A stretch of DNA of 64,000 bases from Gammaproteobacteria bacterium (lineage in GTDB: Bacteria; Pseudomonadota; Gammaproteobacteria; Steroidobacterales; Steroidobacteraceae): the NCBI GenBank assembly GCA_025357835.1, contig JANYLM010000125.1, positions 1 through 64,000 on the forward strand. Direction: 5' to 3'. Of this stretch, positions 50,084 through 59,834 are shown in pieces (position 1 is the first letter of the stretch; each line of letters starts with the position of its first letter). A program made the position numbers and the translations under genes. Under the pieces are notes generated by a model. That model made no database searches and had not been told where the DNA came from. It saw only the letters and a list, made by a program, of their open reading frames with translations.

Positions 50084-51289
50084 ATGAAGGCGGGGCTCAT
50101 ACCGTCGATAAGAAATCGAGCGCGCGTACTCGAGCAGCGGCGCAATTTAAAGATGGCGGCATCCGCCCATGCCTATGTTCGCGGCAGCACGTCGCAATTT
50201 TATAAATGGCTGCATGAACACGGCAAACGCTCGGTGCCGCAAGGGCCGCCCGTATGGATTTGCGGTGACTGCCACGTAGGCAATCTCGGGCCGCTGGCCG
50301 ATGCCACCGGAAAGATCCACGTGCAGATACGCGACTTGGATCAGACCGTCATCGGAAATCCCAATCATGATCTTATCCGACTCGCCCTGTCTTTGAGCTC
50401 AGCGGCGCGAGGCTCGAATTTGCCCGGTGTCACCACGGCGCACATGTTGGAAAATATGATGGATGGCTACGAGCGCGCGCTTCTATGGTCGGACGATGGG
50501 ACAAGCGCAGTAGACAAGCCCCAATGCGTGCGGATCGTCATGCGGCAGGCCATGAATCGAACCTGGAAGCACTTGGCGCGCGAACGACTGCGCGACCTTA
50601 AACCTAACATCCCTCGCGGTGAGCGCTTCTGGCCGCTGTCGCGCCAGGAATCTCGGGGCATCCAGGAGTTATTTGACGCCGAGGACGTCAGGCGGCTGGT
50701 AGCCTCGTTTAAGTCCCGTGACGATGACGCCAAGATAGAGGTCTTGGATGCTGCCTATTGGATGAAGGGCTGTAGCTCACTGGGACGGCTGCGGTTTGCG
50801 ATCCTGCTTGGCATCAACAATGGCAAACGAAAGGATGATGATTTTTGTCTTGTGGACATTAAAGAAGCCAACCCCGCGGCGGCGCCTCGGGCGCGGGGCG
50901 CGCGAATGCCCGCCGATAACGCGAAACGCGTCGTTGCAGGAGCGAGGCATTTATCCCCTGCGCTGGGGCAGCGCATGCTGGCCGCTCGGTTATTGGATCG
51001 GTCCGTATTCTTGCGTGAGCTAATGCCTCAAGATCTCAAGCTTGAAATTGACCAACTCAGCCGAGACGAAGCGGTCAGCGCTGGTCGCTACCTGGCAGGA
51101 GTTGTCGGCAAGGCGCACGCAAGGCAGATGGACTCGGCCACCCGTCGCGAATTTCGCAACAGCTTGCGTGCTCGCCGGACCAAGAGCCTAGATGCTCCCT
51201 CGTGGCTGTGGTCCAGCGTCGTACAGCTGGCCGCAGCGCATGAGGCAGCCTATTTAGAGCACTGCCGCACATACCAACCTATCCGATAG
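50084..51289 (+). CDS. DUF2252 family protein
   Basis: The ATG at 50084, with GAGGGG before it, gives about 401 residues. The family pattern is clear: AYVRGSTSQFYKWLHEHGKR, WICGDCHVGNLGPLADATGK, VQIRDLDQTVIGNPNHDLIR and later SSLGRLRFAILLGI. The GDxHxxN and DxD elements resemble those of aminoglycoside-phosphotransferase-like kinases, but catalysis has not been shown for this group. An in-frame start at 50051 is possible. It is upstream of the BON-domain gene with a 150-bp gap. Confidence 0.88.
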   Translation: MKAGLIPSIRNRARVLEQRRNLKMAASAHAYVRGSTSQFYKWLHEHGKRSVPQGPPVWICGDCHVGNLGPLADATGKIHVQIRDLDQTVIGNPNHDLIRLALSLSSAARGSNLPGVTTAHMLENMMDGYERALLWSDDGTSAVDKPQCVRIVMRQAMNRTWKHLARERLRDLKPNIPRGERFWPLSRQESRGIQELFDAEDVRRLVASFKSRDDDAKIEVLDAAYWMKGCSSLGRLRFAILLGINNGKRKDDDFCLVDIKEANPAAAPRARGARMPADNAKRVVAGARHLSPALGQRMLAARLLDRSVFLRELMPQDLKLEIDQLSRDEAVSAGRYLAGVVGKAHARQMDSATRREFRNSLRARRTKSLDAPSWLWSSVVQLAAAHEAAYLEHCRTYQPIR

Positions 51290-51441
51290 TCCTTGACCTG
51301 ATAACCCGCCGCCCAACCCCGCGGCCGGTGCTCCCAAAGTAGGACTCCCCCTACAAATTCTATGGACGGCGGTCGATAGCGCGGTTGGCGACGAACGGCG
51401 ATCATTAGGCGTCACCATGGCATTTCAGGAGCCAATACAAT

Positions 51442-51774
51442 ATGAAAACAAAACTTGCAATCGCTTGCCTAATTGTCGGCGCATCACTTACACCAATAAT
51501 TAGCTATTCTGCCGATGACGCGGATATGAATCGCTCTCACCCAAAGGCATTTGTCAAAGATTCGGCGATAACCACGAAGATTAAGACCAAGCTGGCGGCC
51601 GAGCACATTACTAGTCTCGGGCGTATTCATGTCGATACCGATGCGGACGGAGTCGTGTGGCTGAGCGGAACCGCTCGCAGCCAAGCGGCCATTGATAAAG
51701 CGGTGGCCATCGCACGTGAAACGGAACACGTAGTTACCGTCAAGAATGAGTTAACAATCAAGAAAGACGACTAG
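51442..51774 (+). CDS. BON-domain periplasmic protein (OsmY-like)
   Basis: This 110-residue protein has a signal peptide (AIACLIVGASLTPIISYSA) and one BON domain (residues 38-108): FVKDSAITTKIKTKLAAEHI with the turn DADGVVWLSGTARSQAAIDK and VVTVKNELTIKK. BON domains bind phospholipids; single-domain exported forms such as OsmY help periplasmic or membrane stress resistance. It is 140 bp before the phospholipase-type lipoprotein gene on the same strand. No promoter was identified. Confidence 0.9.
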   Translation: MKTKLAIACLIVGASLTPIISYSADDADMNRSHPKAFVKDSAITTKIKTKLAAEHITSLGRIHVDTDADGVVWLSGTARSQAAIDKAVAIARETEHVVTVKNELTIKKDD

Positions 51775-51911
51775 CGAGTTGGCCGAGCCATAGCTCATCA
51801 CTCATGCAATCTAGGTAACGTCCACGGCATCCAATCGGACGGCTGTTGCGACGCGACAGGTTGCCTTCTTTACCCTCTAACTGGCTGACGCAAGTAGCCG
51901 GGCGGAAAGCT

Positions 51912-53507
51912 ATGAATATGCTGAACTGCAGAATTGCAATCAGCCTCATCCTTGCGACCCTTGTCGCTGGATGTGCTGCGCTTCCGCCCGGCTCCGCTTT
52001 TCCAAAGCGCGCATCCACCGCGTTTGCTCACCCCGAGGAAACGCGCGTAGGCGCCGGGTTTGAAAGCGAGGCGCGCAATCACCCTGACGACTCTGCCTTT
52101 CGCATGCTCGCGGTCGGCGCCGACGGCTTTGCAACGCGAATGCAAATGGTGGCTGCAGCGCAGCGCAGCCTGGATGTTCAATACTTCATATTCACCGCAG
52201 ACACCACCGGTCTGCTGCTGACGGGGTCCTTGTTGGCCGCGGCCGATCGCGGCGTGCATGTGCGTCTTTTGTTGGACGACGGTGCTACCACCGCCGGGGA
52301 CGAGCAAATCCGGGTGCTTGCGGCCCATCCGCAAATAGAGGTGCGCATCTTTAACCCGTTCGCCTACCGCGGGCACCTGCGCGTACTGCGGTCTCTTGAA
52401 TTCGCAATCAATTGGCAGCGTCTTGATTATCGGATGCACAATAAATTGTTTGTTACGGATAATGCCACCGCGCTAATCGGCGGCCGCAATATCGCTGATG
52501 CCTATTTCCAGATAGACGTCGACGCCCAGTACGCGGACGATGACGTTTTTGTGGCCGGTCCGGTGGTTAGAAAACTATCCGCCACGTTCGACGAGTACTG
52601 GAATAGCGCATTCGCCATACCCGTCGAGGCCCTGGCGGGTGGAAAGCCCACCAAAGTGGAACTCGCCCGCCAAAGAAAGCGATTGGACGATCACCTGCGC
52701 ATTGCTCGCCAGACGGGAGCCGACTACATAAAGCGCGCCGAACAGGGCGACCCTTTCGCCGGAATTATCGCCGGCCGGCTGCCGCTGGTGTGGTCGCAGG
52801 CGCAGGTGGTGTGCGACAGTCCGGATAAGAAAGCTGTGCTCGAGGGCGCTGCTCCCGGCAGGCTGATGTACGCCCAGGTGGAGGAGGCCGCCAATGCAGC
52901 CACTTCAGAAGTGCTCATGGTGACACCCTACCTAGTGCCCACGCCCGGAGAGCTGCAGTTATTGAAAGACTTACGGAAAAAAAATGTGCGTGTGCGCATC
53001 CTGACCAATTCTCTCAATTCAACCAATGAGCTATCCGCACATGCCGGCTACGTGCGCTATCGCAAGCAGTTGCTCCAAGCAGGAGTGGAGCTTTACGAGG
53101 TGCGAGCGCTGCTGGGAAAAAACAGCAAAGGCAGCGGCCAGTCCGCCAAAATCTCGCGTTACGGCAACTACGGCTTGCACGCGAAGCTGGTTGTGTTCGA
53201 CAGGCAGAAACTGTTTGCTGGCTCAATGAATTTCGATCAACGGTCGAGGCGTCTCAACACCGAAACCGGATTGATTATCGCCAGCCGCGCGTTGGCTGAG
53301 CAAACCGCGGCGCGTGTCGAGGCGATGACTCAGCCATCGAGTGCGTACGCGGTAATGCTGCAGCCGCCGAACTCGGGAAAGCGGGGCTTGATATGGCGCA
53401 CGCAAGAGAGCGAAAAAACGGTTGAGTACACTCGGGAACCGTCGCGATCCGTTTGGCGGCGAGTCGAGGCAGATATGATGGCACTCGTACCGGAGCGAGA
53501 GTTATGA
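51912..53507 (+). CDS. Phospholipase D-superfamily lipoprotein (ClsC-like)
   Basis: The ATG at 51912 gives about 531 residues with a lipoprotein signal (ISLILATLVAGC, Cys near residue 18). Two HKD motifs are present: HNKLFVTDNATALIGGRN near residue 176 and HAKLVVFDRQKLFAGSMNFD near 424, which together form the catalytic pair of cardiolipin synthases and phospholipases. A lipoprotein ClsC-like enzyme in the periplasm or outer membrane would exchange phospholipid headgroups. The upstream in-frame start at 51846 is rejected. Confidence 0.9.
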   Translation: MNMLNCRIAISLILATLVAGCAALPPGSAFPKRASTAFAHPEETRVGAGFESEARNHPDDSAFRMLAVGADGFATRMQMVAAAQRSLDVQYFIFTADTTGLLLTGSLLAAADRGVHVRLLLDDGATTAGDEQIRVLAAHPQIEVRIFNPFAYRGHLRVLRSLEFAINWQRLDYRMHNKLFVTDNATALIGGRNIADAYFQIDVDAQYADDDVFVAGPVVRKLSATFDEYWNSAFAIPVEALAGGKPTKVELARQRKRLDDHLRIARQTGADYIKRAEQGDPFAGIIAGRLPLVWSQAQVVCDSPDKKAVLEGAAPGRLMYAQVEEAANAATSEVLMVTPYLVPTPGELQLLKDLRKKNVRVRILTNSLNSTNELSAHAGYVRYRKQLLQAGVELYEVRALLGKNSKGSGQSAKISRYGNYGLHAKLVVFDRQKLFAGSMNFDQRSRRLNTETGLIIASRALAEQTAARVEAMTQPSSAYAVMLQPPNSGKRGLIWRTQESEKTVEYTREPSRSVWRRVEADMMALVPEREL

Positions 53508-53598
53508 GGGACGAGCAGCTTTATTAGGTGACGGCGGTGGTCTATGTCGCCCGCGCCGCCCATCCCAGGGCTGCACGGAGATGCTGCGCTAGGTCTCC

Positions 53599-54000
53599 TC
53601 AATGCATCGATTCGCGGCCATCGCCGCTGCCGACAATCTCCCGCAAAATCTGCGGTAAGCGATGAAAATCATGCGCTTTATCCAGAAAATGCCTGGCACC
53701 GAGCGCGCTCGCGGCGTTCCTATATTCGGGCGAGTCGTGATTGGTAAATACGACGACCTGCGGTTTCTGGTTCATGCTGGTTATAGCGCGCAGTATCCCG
53801 AAGCCGCTCCCTTGCTTGAGACACAAATCCAGTAGAACGACGTGTATTTGTCGTTTTTTAATCACCGCGACTGCCTTGGCTTCGGAATCGACGATGCCAA
53901 TCAAGTCAATTTCCGGAATCTCGCTCATAAATTCGACCATGCGCTCGGCAAGCACCGACGAATCTTCCACTAAGAGTACTTTTAATCCTTGCACTATCAT
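53599..54000 (-). CDS. Single-domain response regulator
   Basis: This 133-residue receiver has the expected residues: acidic pair in VEDSSVLAERM near 11, phospho-acceptor Asp in VVLLDLCLKQ near 56, Thr in VVFTNHDS near 86, and Lys in FLDKAHDF near 107. There is no output domain, so it would act through protein partners. No histidine kinase is in the window. It is convergent with the phospholipase-type gene. Confidence 0.9.
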   Translation of the reverse strand: MIVQGLKVLLVEDSSVLAERMVEFMSEIPEIDLIGIVDSEAKAVAVIKKRQIHVVLLDLCLKQGSGFGILRAITSMNQKPQVVVFTNHDSPEYRNAASALGARHFLDKAHDFHRLPQILREIVGSGDGRESMH

Positions 54001-54377
54001 CTAAGCCCCCGGTACATTTGCCCTGCGTCCGGTCCCGGTTCCTCGCCGTGCACTTGCTTTTCAGTGCGCTGACCTACAGCGGGCTAATGATAGCTGCACG
54101 TAGATTGCAGCGGTCCTCCCCGCGCACGCGGGTCAGGGTAGTCTTGATCTGACAATCAAAAGCCGTTGAGGAAATCCGGGCCGCCTTTAAGATTCGGGCG
54201 CGCGCCTGGTGGGCAATCGAGGCCAAGAGTTGCCTAACGAATCATTGCCCATGTTGCGCCGCGGTGCCGGGTGAATTAATACTGTTGACGAATTGCCTGT
54301 TCAGCGCTACGTTCAGCGTCTGCTTGTAGAGAAGATATCGGCGATCGATCGGTATTTAAAATAATAAGGAGATAGGG
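54001..54377. other. Intergenic stretch, nothing supportable
   Basis: About 375 bp upstream of two divergent genes, so it probably holds two promoters. Only a ribosome site (AAGGAG near 54366) for the next gene is clear. Confidence 0.5.
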
Positions 54378-55547
54378 ATGTCGCTACAAAAGTTTCTAGT
54401 CGCAGGATTGGCCGTGCTCCCCATGGTGGCATTGGGTGCGTCGCCGGCTCACATGCCGATCAAACCTGTGGAGATGCTGCAGAATCGGCAGGAGGTTATG
54501 AATCACTTCCGGGCACTTGGTTACCAGGCGCACGGCAACGTCGCCAGGGCCGTGAGCGACCACGAAGAATGGAACGAGCGCTCCTTCCCAACCTTCTCAT
54601 CGTCCTTCTCGATCGGAAATGCCAGGTTTCCCTTCACGATGGTCGGGTATCCGCCGAAATCGGGGCGTTCGACCGAAATCAAAACCCTGGTTATTCCGCT
54701 GCGGATGAACTTCGTTTTTTTCGGCGCCCATTCGGATGTCAACCACAGTTTCGAGCCTCGTCCAGCGGTCACCAATATCACGAATTCTCCGCTCTACTTA
54801 CCGGCGCACTTCCCCAACGGCACCGGTCAGTTCGTGGACCAAATGCAGCGGGCTGCGTTTTGGAACCAAATGGATGAGGAACACCGATGGCACGTCTATA
54901 TGGACGAACCCAAGGTTGCCCCGACGATAGATATCGAAGTGACGCCCGCGATCGGTACCCTATCTCAGGATGCGGCCGGCAATTTCTTTGGCGACGTCCC
55001 GATCGATTTCATGGATTCCCAGGCCCAGACGATTCTGCAACTGCTTGAGGTGGATCCGGACACTCTGCCGATATTCGTGACGGACAACGTCACCGCCCAA
55101 GCGCTCGGCTATCACACCGCCTATACCGTGCCGGACGGGGAAGGTGGCACGCGCGTTCAAACCTTTATCTATACCAGTTGGCTCGATCCGCGGGTGGTTG
55201 CGCCCATCTTTGCCGACGTGAGTACGTTCAATCACGAGCTGGCGGAGTGGACAAACGACCCCTTCACGAACAACCAGGTACCGGATTGGAACTACCCGCC
55301 GCAGACTGATCCAAAACCCACTTGTTCGTTCAACCCATCGCTCGAGGTGGGCGATCCGCAGGGGAACGGGCCGACTTTCGCAGACTACCCCGCCATCGAG
55401 GTTCCGGTCGGACATGTGACGTACCACCTGCAACAATTGGTTCTCTGGCAGTGGTTCGCGGACCAGGTCCCTTCGAGCGCGTTTGGTGGTTGGTATACGT
55501 TCCCCAATCCTGCAACGCTCAAGGTACCGGCTGTCTTCTTCCCGTAG
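54378..55547 (+). CDS. Secreted protein with HELAEW motif, possible metallopeptidase-like
   Basis: This 389-residue protein has a signal peptide (FLVAGLAVLPMVALGAS). Near residue 285 the motif FNHELAEWTNDPF contains H-E-x-x-E-W, which is like the H-E-x-x-H of metalloproteases with the second His changed. A similar sequence is seen in a group of exported proteins of unknown function (often SHE-V-AEW-NDPF). Other parts include SFSIGNARFPFTMVGYPPKS near 75. AAGGAG precedes the ATG. Proteolysis is unproven, because the third metal ligand was not identified. Confidence 0.75.
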   Translation: MSLQKFLVAGLAVLPMVALGASPAHMPIKPVEMLQNRQEVMNHFRALGYQAHGNVARAVSDHEEWNERSFPTFSSSFSIGNARFPFTMVGYPPKSGRSTEIKTLVIPLRMNFVFFGAHSDVNHSFEPRPAVTNITNSPLYLPAHFPNGTGQFVDQMQRAAFWNQMDEEHRWHVYMDEPKVAPTIDIEVTPAIGTLSQDAAGNFFGDVPIDFMDSQAQTILQLLEVDPDTLPIFVTDNVTAQALGYHTAYTVPDGEGGTRVQTFIYTSWLDPRVVAPIFADVSTFNHELAEWTNDPFTNNQVPDWNYPPQTDPKPTCSFNPSLEVGDPQGNGPTFADYPAIEVPVGHVTYHLQQLVLWQWFADQVPSSAFGGWYTFPNPATLKVPAVFFP

Positions 55548-55757
55548 CGAGGCTTATACGAAATCGGCGGTACATCGGCCTATCGATGCGCCGCCGATGG
55601 CGTGCGACGATGCCGGCCTTGGTTCGGTCGCCCGGACCCGAGGCAAGGTTATGGCTTCTCCATGAGGAGCGGGAGCGATTGATGCGTTACCCGCCATTAC
55701 GGCGACGAGCGCGAATAGTCCCATCGCCGACGCCTACCGCCGTCGCTACACGCCGCT

Positions 55758-56003
55758 AGAGGCATAGAAGATCGGCGGCTGGTGGACTTTGTACAAGGCC
55801 TGGGAGAGCCGGATTTTGAGGCGATGTTGGAGTACAAGACCCTCAACGGCATCTCTCAAAGACAACCTGTCCGCGAAATACTCGCTCATGTTTTCAATCA
55901 TCAGACTCATCACCGCGGGCAAGCCCACGCCATTCTGACGACGCTGGGGGTAGCGGAACCAGAGCCCCTGGACCTACTGATCATGCAGCGCGCGCCACGT
56001 TAG
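55758..56003 (+). pseudogene. C-terminal remnant of a DinB-family protein
   Basis: The frame gives DRRLVDFVQGLGEPDFEAML then PVREILAHVFNHQTHHRGQA and HAILTTLGVAEPEPLDLLI. This is the last third of DinB/YfiT-type four-helix proteins with the metal-binding HxxxH (NHQTHH). The N-terminal helices are absent. Its 3' end overlaps the MerR gene by 23 bp in convergent orientation. Confidence 0.65.
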
Positions 56004-56472
56004 GCGAAAAAATCACATCCTGCGGATCAACACTCAAGGCGGTGATGATGGGGCAGGGCGCGACGGAATTGGCGTGCTCGCATTCGCGCAGCAGATCGGC
56101 AAGCGCGCTCTCCATTCGCTTGAGCGCGGCAAGCTTGTCGCGGATATTGGTCAGCCGCGTCGCGGCTATTTTGCGGATCGCGCTGCGGCTGCCGCCTTCT
56201 TCCAGCCGCAGTAGCTCGCGAATTTCATCGAGGCTGAATCCCAAGCTCTGCGACCGCTTAATAAAGCGGATGCGATCCACCATCTCGCTCGGGTATCTGC
56301 GCACGCCGCCCCGGGCGCTATGTGGGACGGCCAACAGATGCCGGCGCTGGTAATAACGTACAGTTTCCACTCCGACCTGCGCCGCCCGAGCGAGCTTTCC
56401 GATGGTGACTCCGGCGGCGGTGGATCGCGCCGGACCGCCGGATTGGGGGCGCTGAGAGGTTGTTTTGGACAT
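55981..56472 (-). CDS. MerR-family metal-responsive regulator
   Basis: This 163-residue regulator has an N-terminal extension, the MerR helix-turn-helix (TIGKLARAAQVGVETVRYYQ then GGVRRYPSEMVDRIRFIKRS), LGFSLDEIRELLRLEEG, and the C-terminal metal loop CEHANSVAPCPII near residue 133. MerR's first mercury-ligand Cys is replaced by Ser (GGSRSAIRK), as in CueR-type sensors of Cu+, but the two loop Cys residues are separated by 8 residues as in MerR. Divergent from the copper-type ATPase gene across the operator at 56476-56507, which it very probably controls. Confidence 0.9.
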   Translation of the reverse strand: MSKTTSQRPQSGGPARSTAAGVTIGKLARAAQVGVETVRYYQRRHLLAVPHSARGGVRRYPSEMVDRIRFIKRSQSLGFSLDEIRELLRLEEGGSRSAIRKIAATRLTNIRDKLAALKRMESALADLLRECEHANSVAPCPIITALSVDPQDVIFSPNVARAA

Positions 56473-56475
56473 GAC

Positions 56476-56507
56476 TTGACTCCGTACCTAGGTACGGAGC
56501 TTAAAGT
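56476..56507 (+). promoter_or_regulatory. MerR-type promoter/operator for the P-type ATPase
   Basis: TTGACT (56476-56481) is the -35 element, followed by the perfect 16-bp palindrome CCGTACCTAGGTACGG (56482-56497) and a -10 near TTAAAGT (56501-56507). The 19-20 bp spacing is longer than normal and typical of MerR promoters, which need regulator-induced unwinding. The sequence is very close to the mercury operator of Tn501 (TTGACT-CCGTAC...GTACGG). The MerR-family gene starts 10 bp to the left on the other strand. Confidence 0.88.
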
Positions 56508-56542
56508 ATGGGTTGAATCCCGCATAGTCATCGAGGTCAAGC

Positions 56543-58756
56543 ATGCAATCCGACATCGAAAAAGCCAGTTGCTGTGCATCAATGGCGGGCACTCCACACC
56601 GTGCCCACGGCGGTGCGGCGCCGAACGTGCGGATCGAAGGGGCCGTATATACCTGCCCCATGCATCCACAGATTCGGCGCAACACCGCTGGGAGTTGTCC
56701 GATTTGCGGGATGGCGCTGGAGCTCGCGGGGGTTCCTGTCGCGGATGACCACAATCCCGAATTGCGGGACATGACCCGCCGCTTCGTGATCGGCGTGGTG
56801 CTTGCAGTGCCGATCTTGGTTCTGGAGATGGGCGGCCACCTTGGGGTGCTGAATCTGCATCACTACGTATCGGCAAGCCTGTCGATGTGGGCGCAGTTCT
56901 TTCTGGCAACTCCCGTCGTACTGTGGTGCGGCTGGCCATTCTTTCAGCGCGCCTGGGCTTCGGTCGTGAACCGCTCACTCAACATGTTCAGTTTGATCGC
57001 CCTCGGTGTCGGCGCTGCCTATTTGTACAGTCTTGCGGCGACCTTCATGCCCGGCCTCTTTCCGGCGGGACTGCGGCACGAGGGCGGTCTCATCGCCATT
57101 TACTATGAAGCTGCCGCCGTGATCACGGTTCTCGTGTTGCTGGGCCAGGTGTTGGAATTGCGCGCGCGGGAAAAGACCGGGGGCGCGATTCGAGCGCTGC
57201 TGAAATTGTCTCCGGCGGTCGCGCGCCGCGTTCGCGCCGACGGCGTGGACGAGGAAGTACCGCTCGAGCAGGTACGGGTGGGCGATCGCCTTCGAGTGCG
57301 GCCCGGTGAGGCGGTGCCCGTCGATGGAGCCGTGTCGGCGGGCCAGAGTTCGGTCGATGAATCCATGGTGACCGGTGAATCCGTGCCCGTTGAAAAGGCG
57401 GCGAATGCCAAAGTGATCGGCGGGACCATCAACGGCACGGGCGCGCTGATCATGGTCGCGGAGAAGGTCGGCGCCGATACCCTGTTGTCCCGTATTGTGC
57501 AAATGGTCGCCGAGGCGCAGCGCAGTCGCGCACCGATTCAGCGACTCGCCGATGGGGTTGCAGGCTGGTTTGTCCCGGCCGTGATGGCCGCCGCAATCGC
57601 GACGTTCGTGGCCTGGATAACTTGGGGTCCGCCCCCCGCGCTCGCCTATGCCGTGGTGACCGCGGTATCAGTGCTCATCATTGCCTGCCCATGCGCGCTC
57701 GGGCTCGCAACCCCAATGTCCATTATTGTCGGCGTCGGCAAAGGCGCGGGCGCCGGCGTCCTCATCAAGAACGCCGAGGCGCTGGAACGCTTTGAGAAAG
57801 TCGATACCCTGGTGGTCGATAAGACAGGCACCCTCACGGAGGGTAAGCCTCGAGTGGTGGCCGTCGTCCCGGCCGCCGGCTACGACGAATTCGCCGTTCT
57901 GTCCTTCGGCGCAAGCTTGGAGAAATCAAGCGAACATCCGCTGGCGGGCGCCATTCTGGCCGCGGCCGGCGAGCGCGAAGTGGCGCTGCAAGAGGTCACG
58001 AATTTCGCCTCGATCACGGGGAAGGGAGTAACCGCCACCATCGCCGGTCAGCGCGTGGCGGTCGGTAATGCGGGGCTTCTGACCGACCTGGGCGTGGCAA
58101 GTGCAGAACTCGACTCAAGAGCCGAGACCTTGCGGCAAGAGGGAGCGACCGCGATGTTCGTGGCGGTTGACCAACATCTGGTGGGAGTGATTGCGGTCGC
58201 CGATCCCGTGAAAGCGACGGCGGCGGCGGCGCTCGACAGTCTGCGGCGCGAGGGCATCCGGATCGTCATGTTGACCGGCGATAATCGCACCACGGCGCAG
58301 GCAGTGGCCGCGAAGCTCGGCATCACCGAGGTGGAAGCCGGAGTGCTGCCCGACCAGAAGAACGCCATCGTGCGGCGCTTGAAAAGTGAAGGCCGTGTGG
58401 TCGCGATGGCGGGTGATGGTGTCAATGACGCGCCCGCCCTCGCCGAAGCCGATGTGGGCATTGCTATGGGTACGGGCACGGATGTCGCCATGCAAAGCGC
58501 CGGCATCACCCTGGTCAAGGGGGATCTCGACGGCATCGTGCGCGGCCGGAAATTGAGTCGGGCCACAATGCGAAACATTCGACAGAATTTAGTGCTGGCG
58601 TTTGTTTATAACATCCTGGGTATTCCGCTCGCGGCCGGCGTGCTCTACCCGGCTTTTGGAATCTTGCTCAGCCCGGTCATCGCGGCGGCGGCGATGAGCT
58701 TGAGTTCCGTTTCGGTCATCGGCAACGCACTTCGACTTCGCGTCGTACGGATTTGA
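56543..58756 (+). CDS. Cu+-type P1B ATPase with N-terminal heavy-metal-binding domain
   Basis: This 737-residue pump has an N-terminal [11 protein letters not shown]...[11 protein letters not shown] metal-binding domain (about 36-62), eight membrane helices, an actuator domain ([10 protein letters not shown]), [12 protein letters not shown] (CPC) near residue 379, phosphorylation site [23 protein letters not shown] and [18 protein letters not shown]7 YN and TM8 [15 protein letters not shown] match the P1B-1 copper/silver signature. It would export Cu+ or Ag+ from the cytoplasm. The operator upstream and the divergent MerR gene give metal-induced expression. No CopZ or multicopper oxidase gene is adjacent. 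Confidence 0.93.
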   Translation: MQSDIEKASCCASMAGTPHRAHGGAAPNVRIEGAVYTCPMHPQIRRNTAGSCPICGMALELAGVPVADDHNPELRDMTRRFVIGVVLAVPILVLEMGGHLGVLNLHHYVSASLSMWAQFFLATPVVLWCGWPFFQRAWASVVNRSLNMFSLIALGVGAAYLYSLAATFMPGLFPAGLRHEGGLIAIYYEAAAVITVLVLLGQVLELRAREKTGGAIRALLKLSPAVARRVRADGVDEEVPLEQVRVGDRLRVRPGEAVPVDGAVSAGQSSVDESMVTGESVPVEKAANAKVIGGTINGTGALIMVAEKVGADTLLSRIVQMVAEAQRSRAPIQRLADGVAGWFVPAVMAAAIATFVAWITWGPPPALAYAVVTAVSVLIIACPCALGLATPMSIIVGVGKGAGAGVLIKNAEALERFEKVDTLVVDKTGTLTEGKPRVVAVVPAAGYDEFAVLSFGASLEKSSEHPLAGAILAAAGEREVALQEVTNFASITGKGVTATIAGQRVAVGNAGLLTDLGVASAELDSRAETLRQEGATAMFVAVDQHLVGVIAVADPVKATAAAALDSLRREGIRIVMLTGDNRTTAQAVAAKLGITEVEAGVLPDQKNAIVRRLKSEGRVVAMAGDGVNDAPALAEADVGIAMGTGTDVAMQSAGITLVKGDLDGIVRGRKLSRATMRNIRQNLVLAFVYNILGIPLAAGVLYPAFGILLSPVIAAAAMSLSSVSVIGNALRLRVVRI

Positions 58757-59165
58757 CGCCGCTTTGCCGCGGCTCTGCAAAGCCGCTGCATGCGCGACGC
58801 GCCCGGGCCGGACGCGGGCTCGCGTCAGGCGGACGGGCAGGGCTTTGCGGCGTTTGATTATGTCAAGGGGCTTCGCTCGGCTGGAGCAATTACTGCGCGA
58901 GTGGAATGGCGCCTTGCAGTATTTACAAAAGCCAGTGTCGATTTTGCACGCATGGCGGACGCGCTTGTGACGCAACGACAGTGAGTACCCTTGACGCTCG
59001 GCGGCCATGCTTCTCTCAGGCTGCCCGACCGGCCATGGGCGCATCGCTGCGTCGCGAACAAGTGGTAAACTGAACAGACAAATCGGACCCATGTGCTCGC
59101 CGCGCTAGCTCGCAAACACTTGAGCTCTGGGTCGCCTCTCGAATTACCAACGCATGGAATACGCG
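58757..59165. other. Intergenic stretch with a hairpin near its left end
   Basis: GCGGCT-CTGCAA-AGCCGC (about 58769-58790) overlaps an alternative GCTTTGC/GCAAAGC stem just after the ATPase stop; termination is possible but no T tract follows. No gene was supportable in the remaining 370 bp. Confidence 0.45.
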
Positions 59166-59834
59166 ATGAACTATTTTAGAACGCTGACGATAGCTCTAAC
59201 CGTCGCCGCTGTCAGCCTCGCCGGGTGCGGCGGCGATGGCGGCAATGGCAGCCCACCACCGGCGGTTACCACTCAAATATTGAGCGACCCGGCTTTTGAC
59301 GGTGATATTGAACAAACCTCGCCGACTTCATTTACAGTCACTCAGGGCATGTCTGCCACCGTTCAAAGTGTGTTTGCCGGCATCGATCCTGTGGCGCTCA
59401 CGGAGTTCAGGACGTTCCTAGATTTCCCTCTGACGGGTGCCGGCGGCATCCCACGTACCGCTATCATCGATAGGGCGTTCCTCGATATCTACATCAACAG
59501 CCTCCAACCGAGCAGCGGCACGCTGCCATTGCTCATTGAACTGGTGTCCTTTGAGCCGCCGACGCTGATCCCGAGTGATTTTGATCGAGGGGTCCAGCCG
59601 CCGCTGGCATACATCAAAGTGTCGCCGCCGTTTATCGGGTCGGACGTCGGCACCAATGTGTCGATCGACGTCACTTCATTGATGGTGGAAGCGCAGAATC
59701 GGGGATTGAACGACTTCCAGGTGCGGGTCATGGAGGATTTGGGGCCGGCCATTCCCGTCCTAATGGAAATCAACGACACCACTGGAGCGAACCGAGCGAC
59801 GCTCGCGCCTGAGTTGACGGTCACCTATTTCTAA
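59166..59834 (+). CDS. Lipoprotein with beta-sandwich domain
   Basis: The ATG at 59166 gives 222 residues with a lipoprotein signal (LTIALTVAAVSLAGC, lipobox LAGC near residue 21) and a Gly-rich linker. The mature domain resembles DNRLRE/CBM-type beta sandwiches (RTFLDFPLTGAGGIPRTAII, AFLDIYINSLQPSSG, VSIDVTSLMVEAQNRGLNDF). Its TAA overlaps the ATG of the RNB gene by one base (TAATG), so the two are translationally coupled, an odd pairing of an envelope lipoprotein with a cytoplasmic nuclease. The ATG at 59154 is also possible. Confidence 0.78.
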   Translation: MNYFRTLTIALTVAAVSLAGCGGDGGNGSPPPAVTTQILSDPAFDGDIEQTSPTSFTVTQGMSATVQSVFAGIDPVALTEFRTFLDFPLTGAGGIPRTAIIDRAFLDIYINSLQPSSGTLPLLIELVSFEPPTLIPSDFDRGVQPPLAYIKVSPPFIGSDVGTNVSIDVTSLMVEAQNRGLNDFQVRVMEDLGPAIPVLMEINDTTGANRATLAPELTVTYF

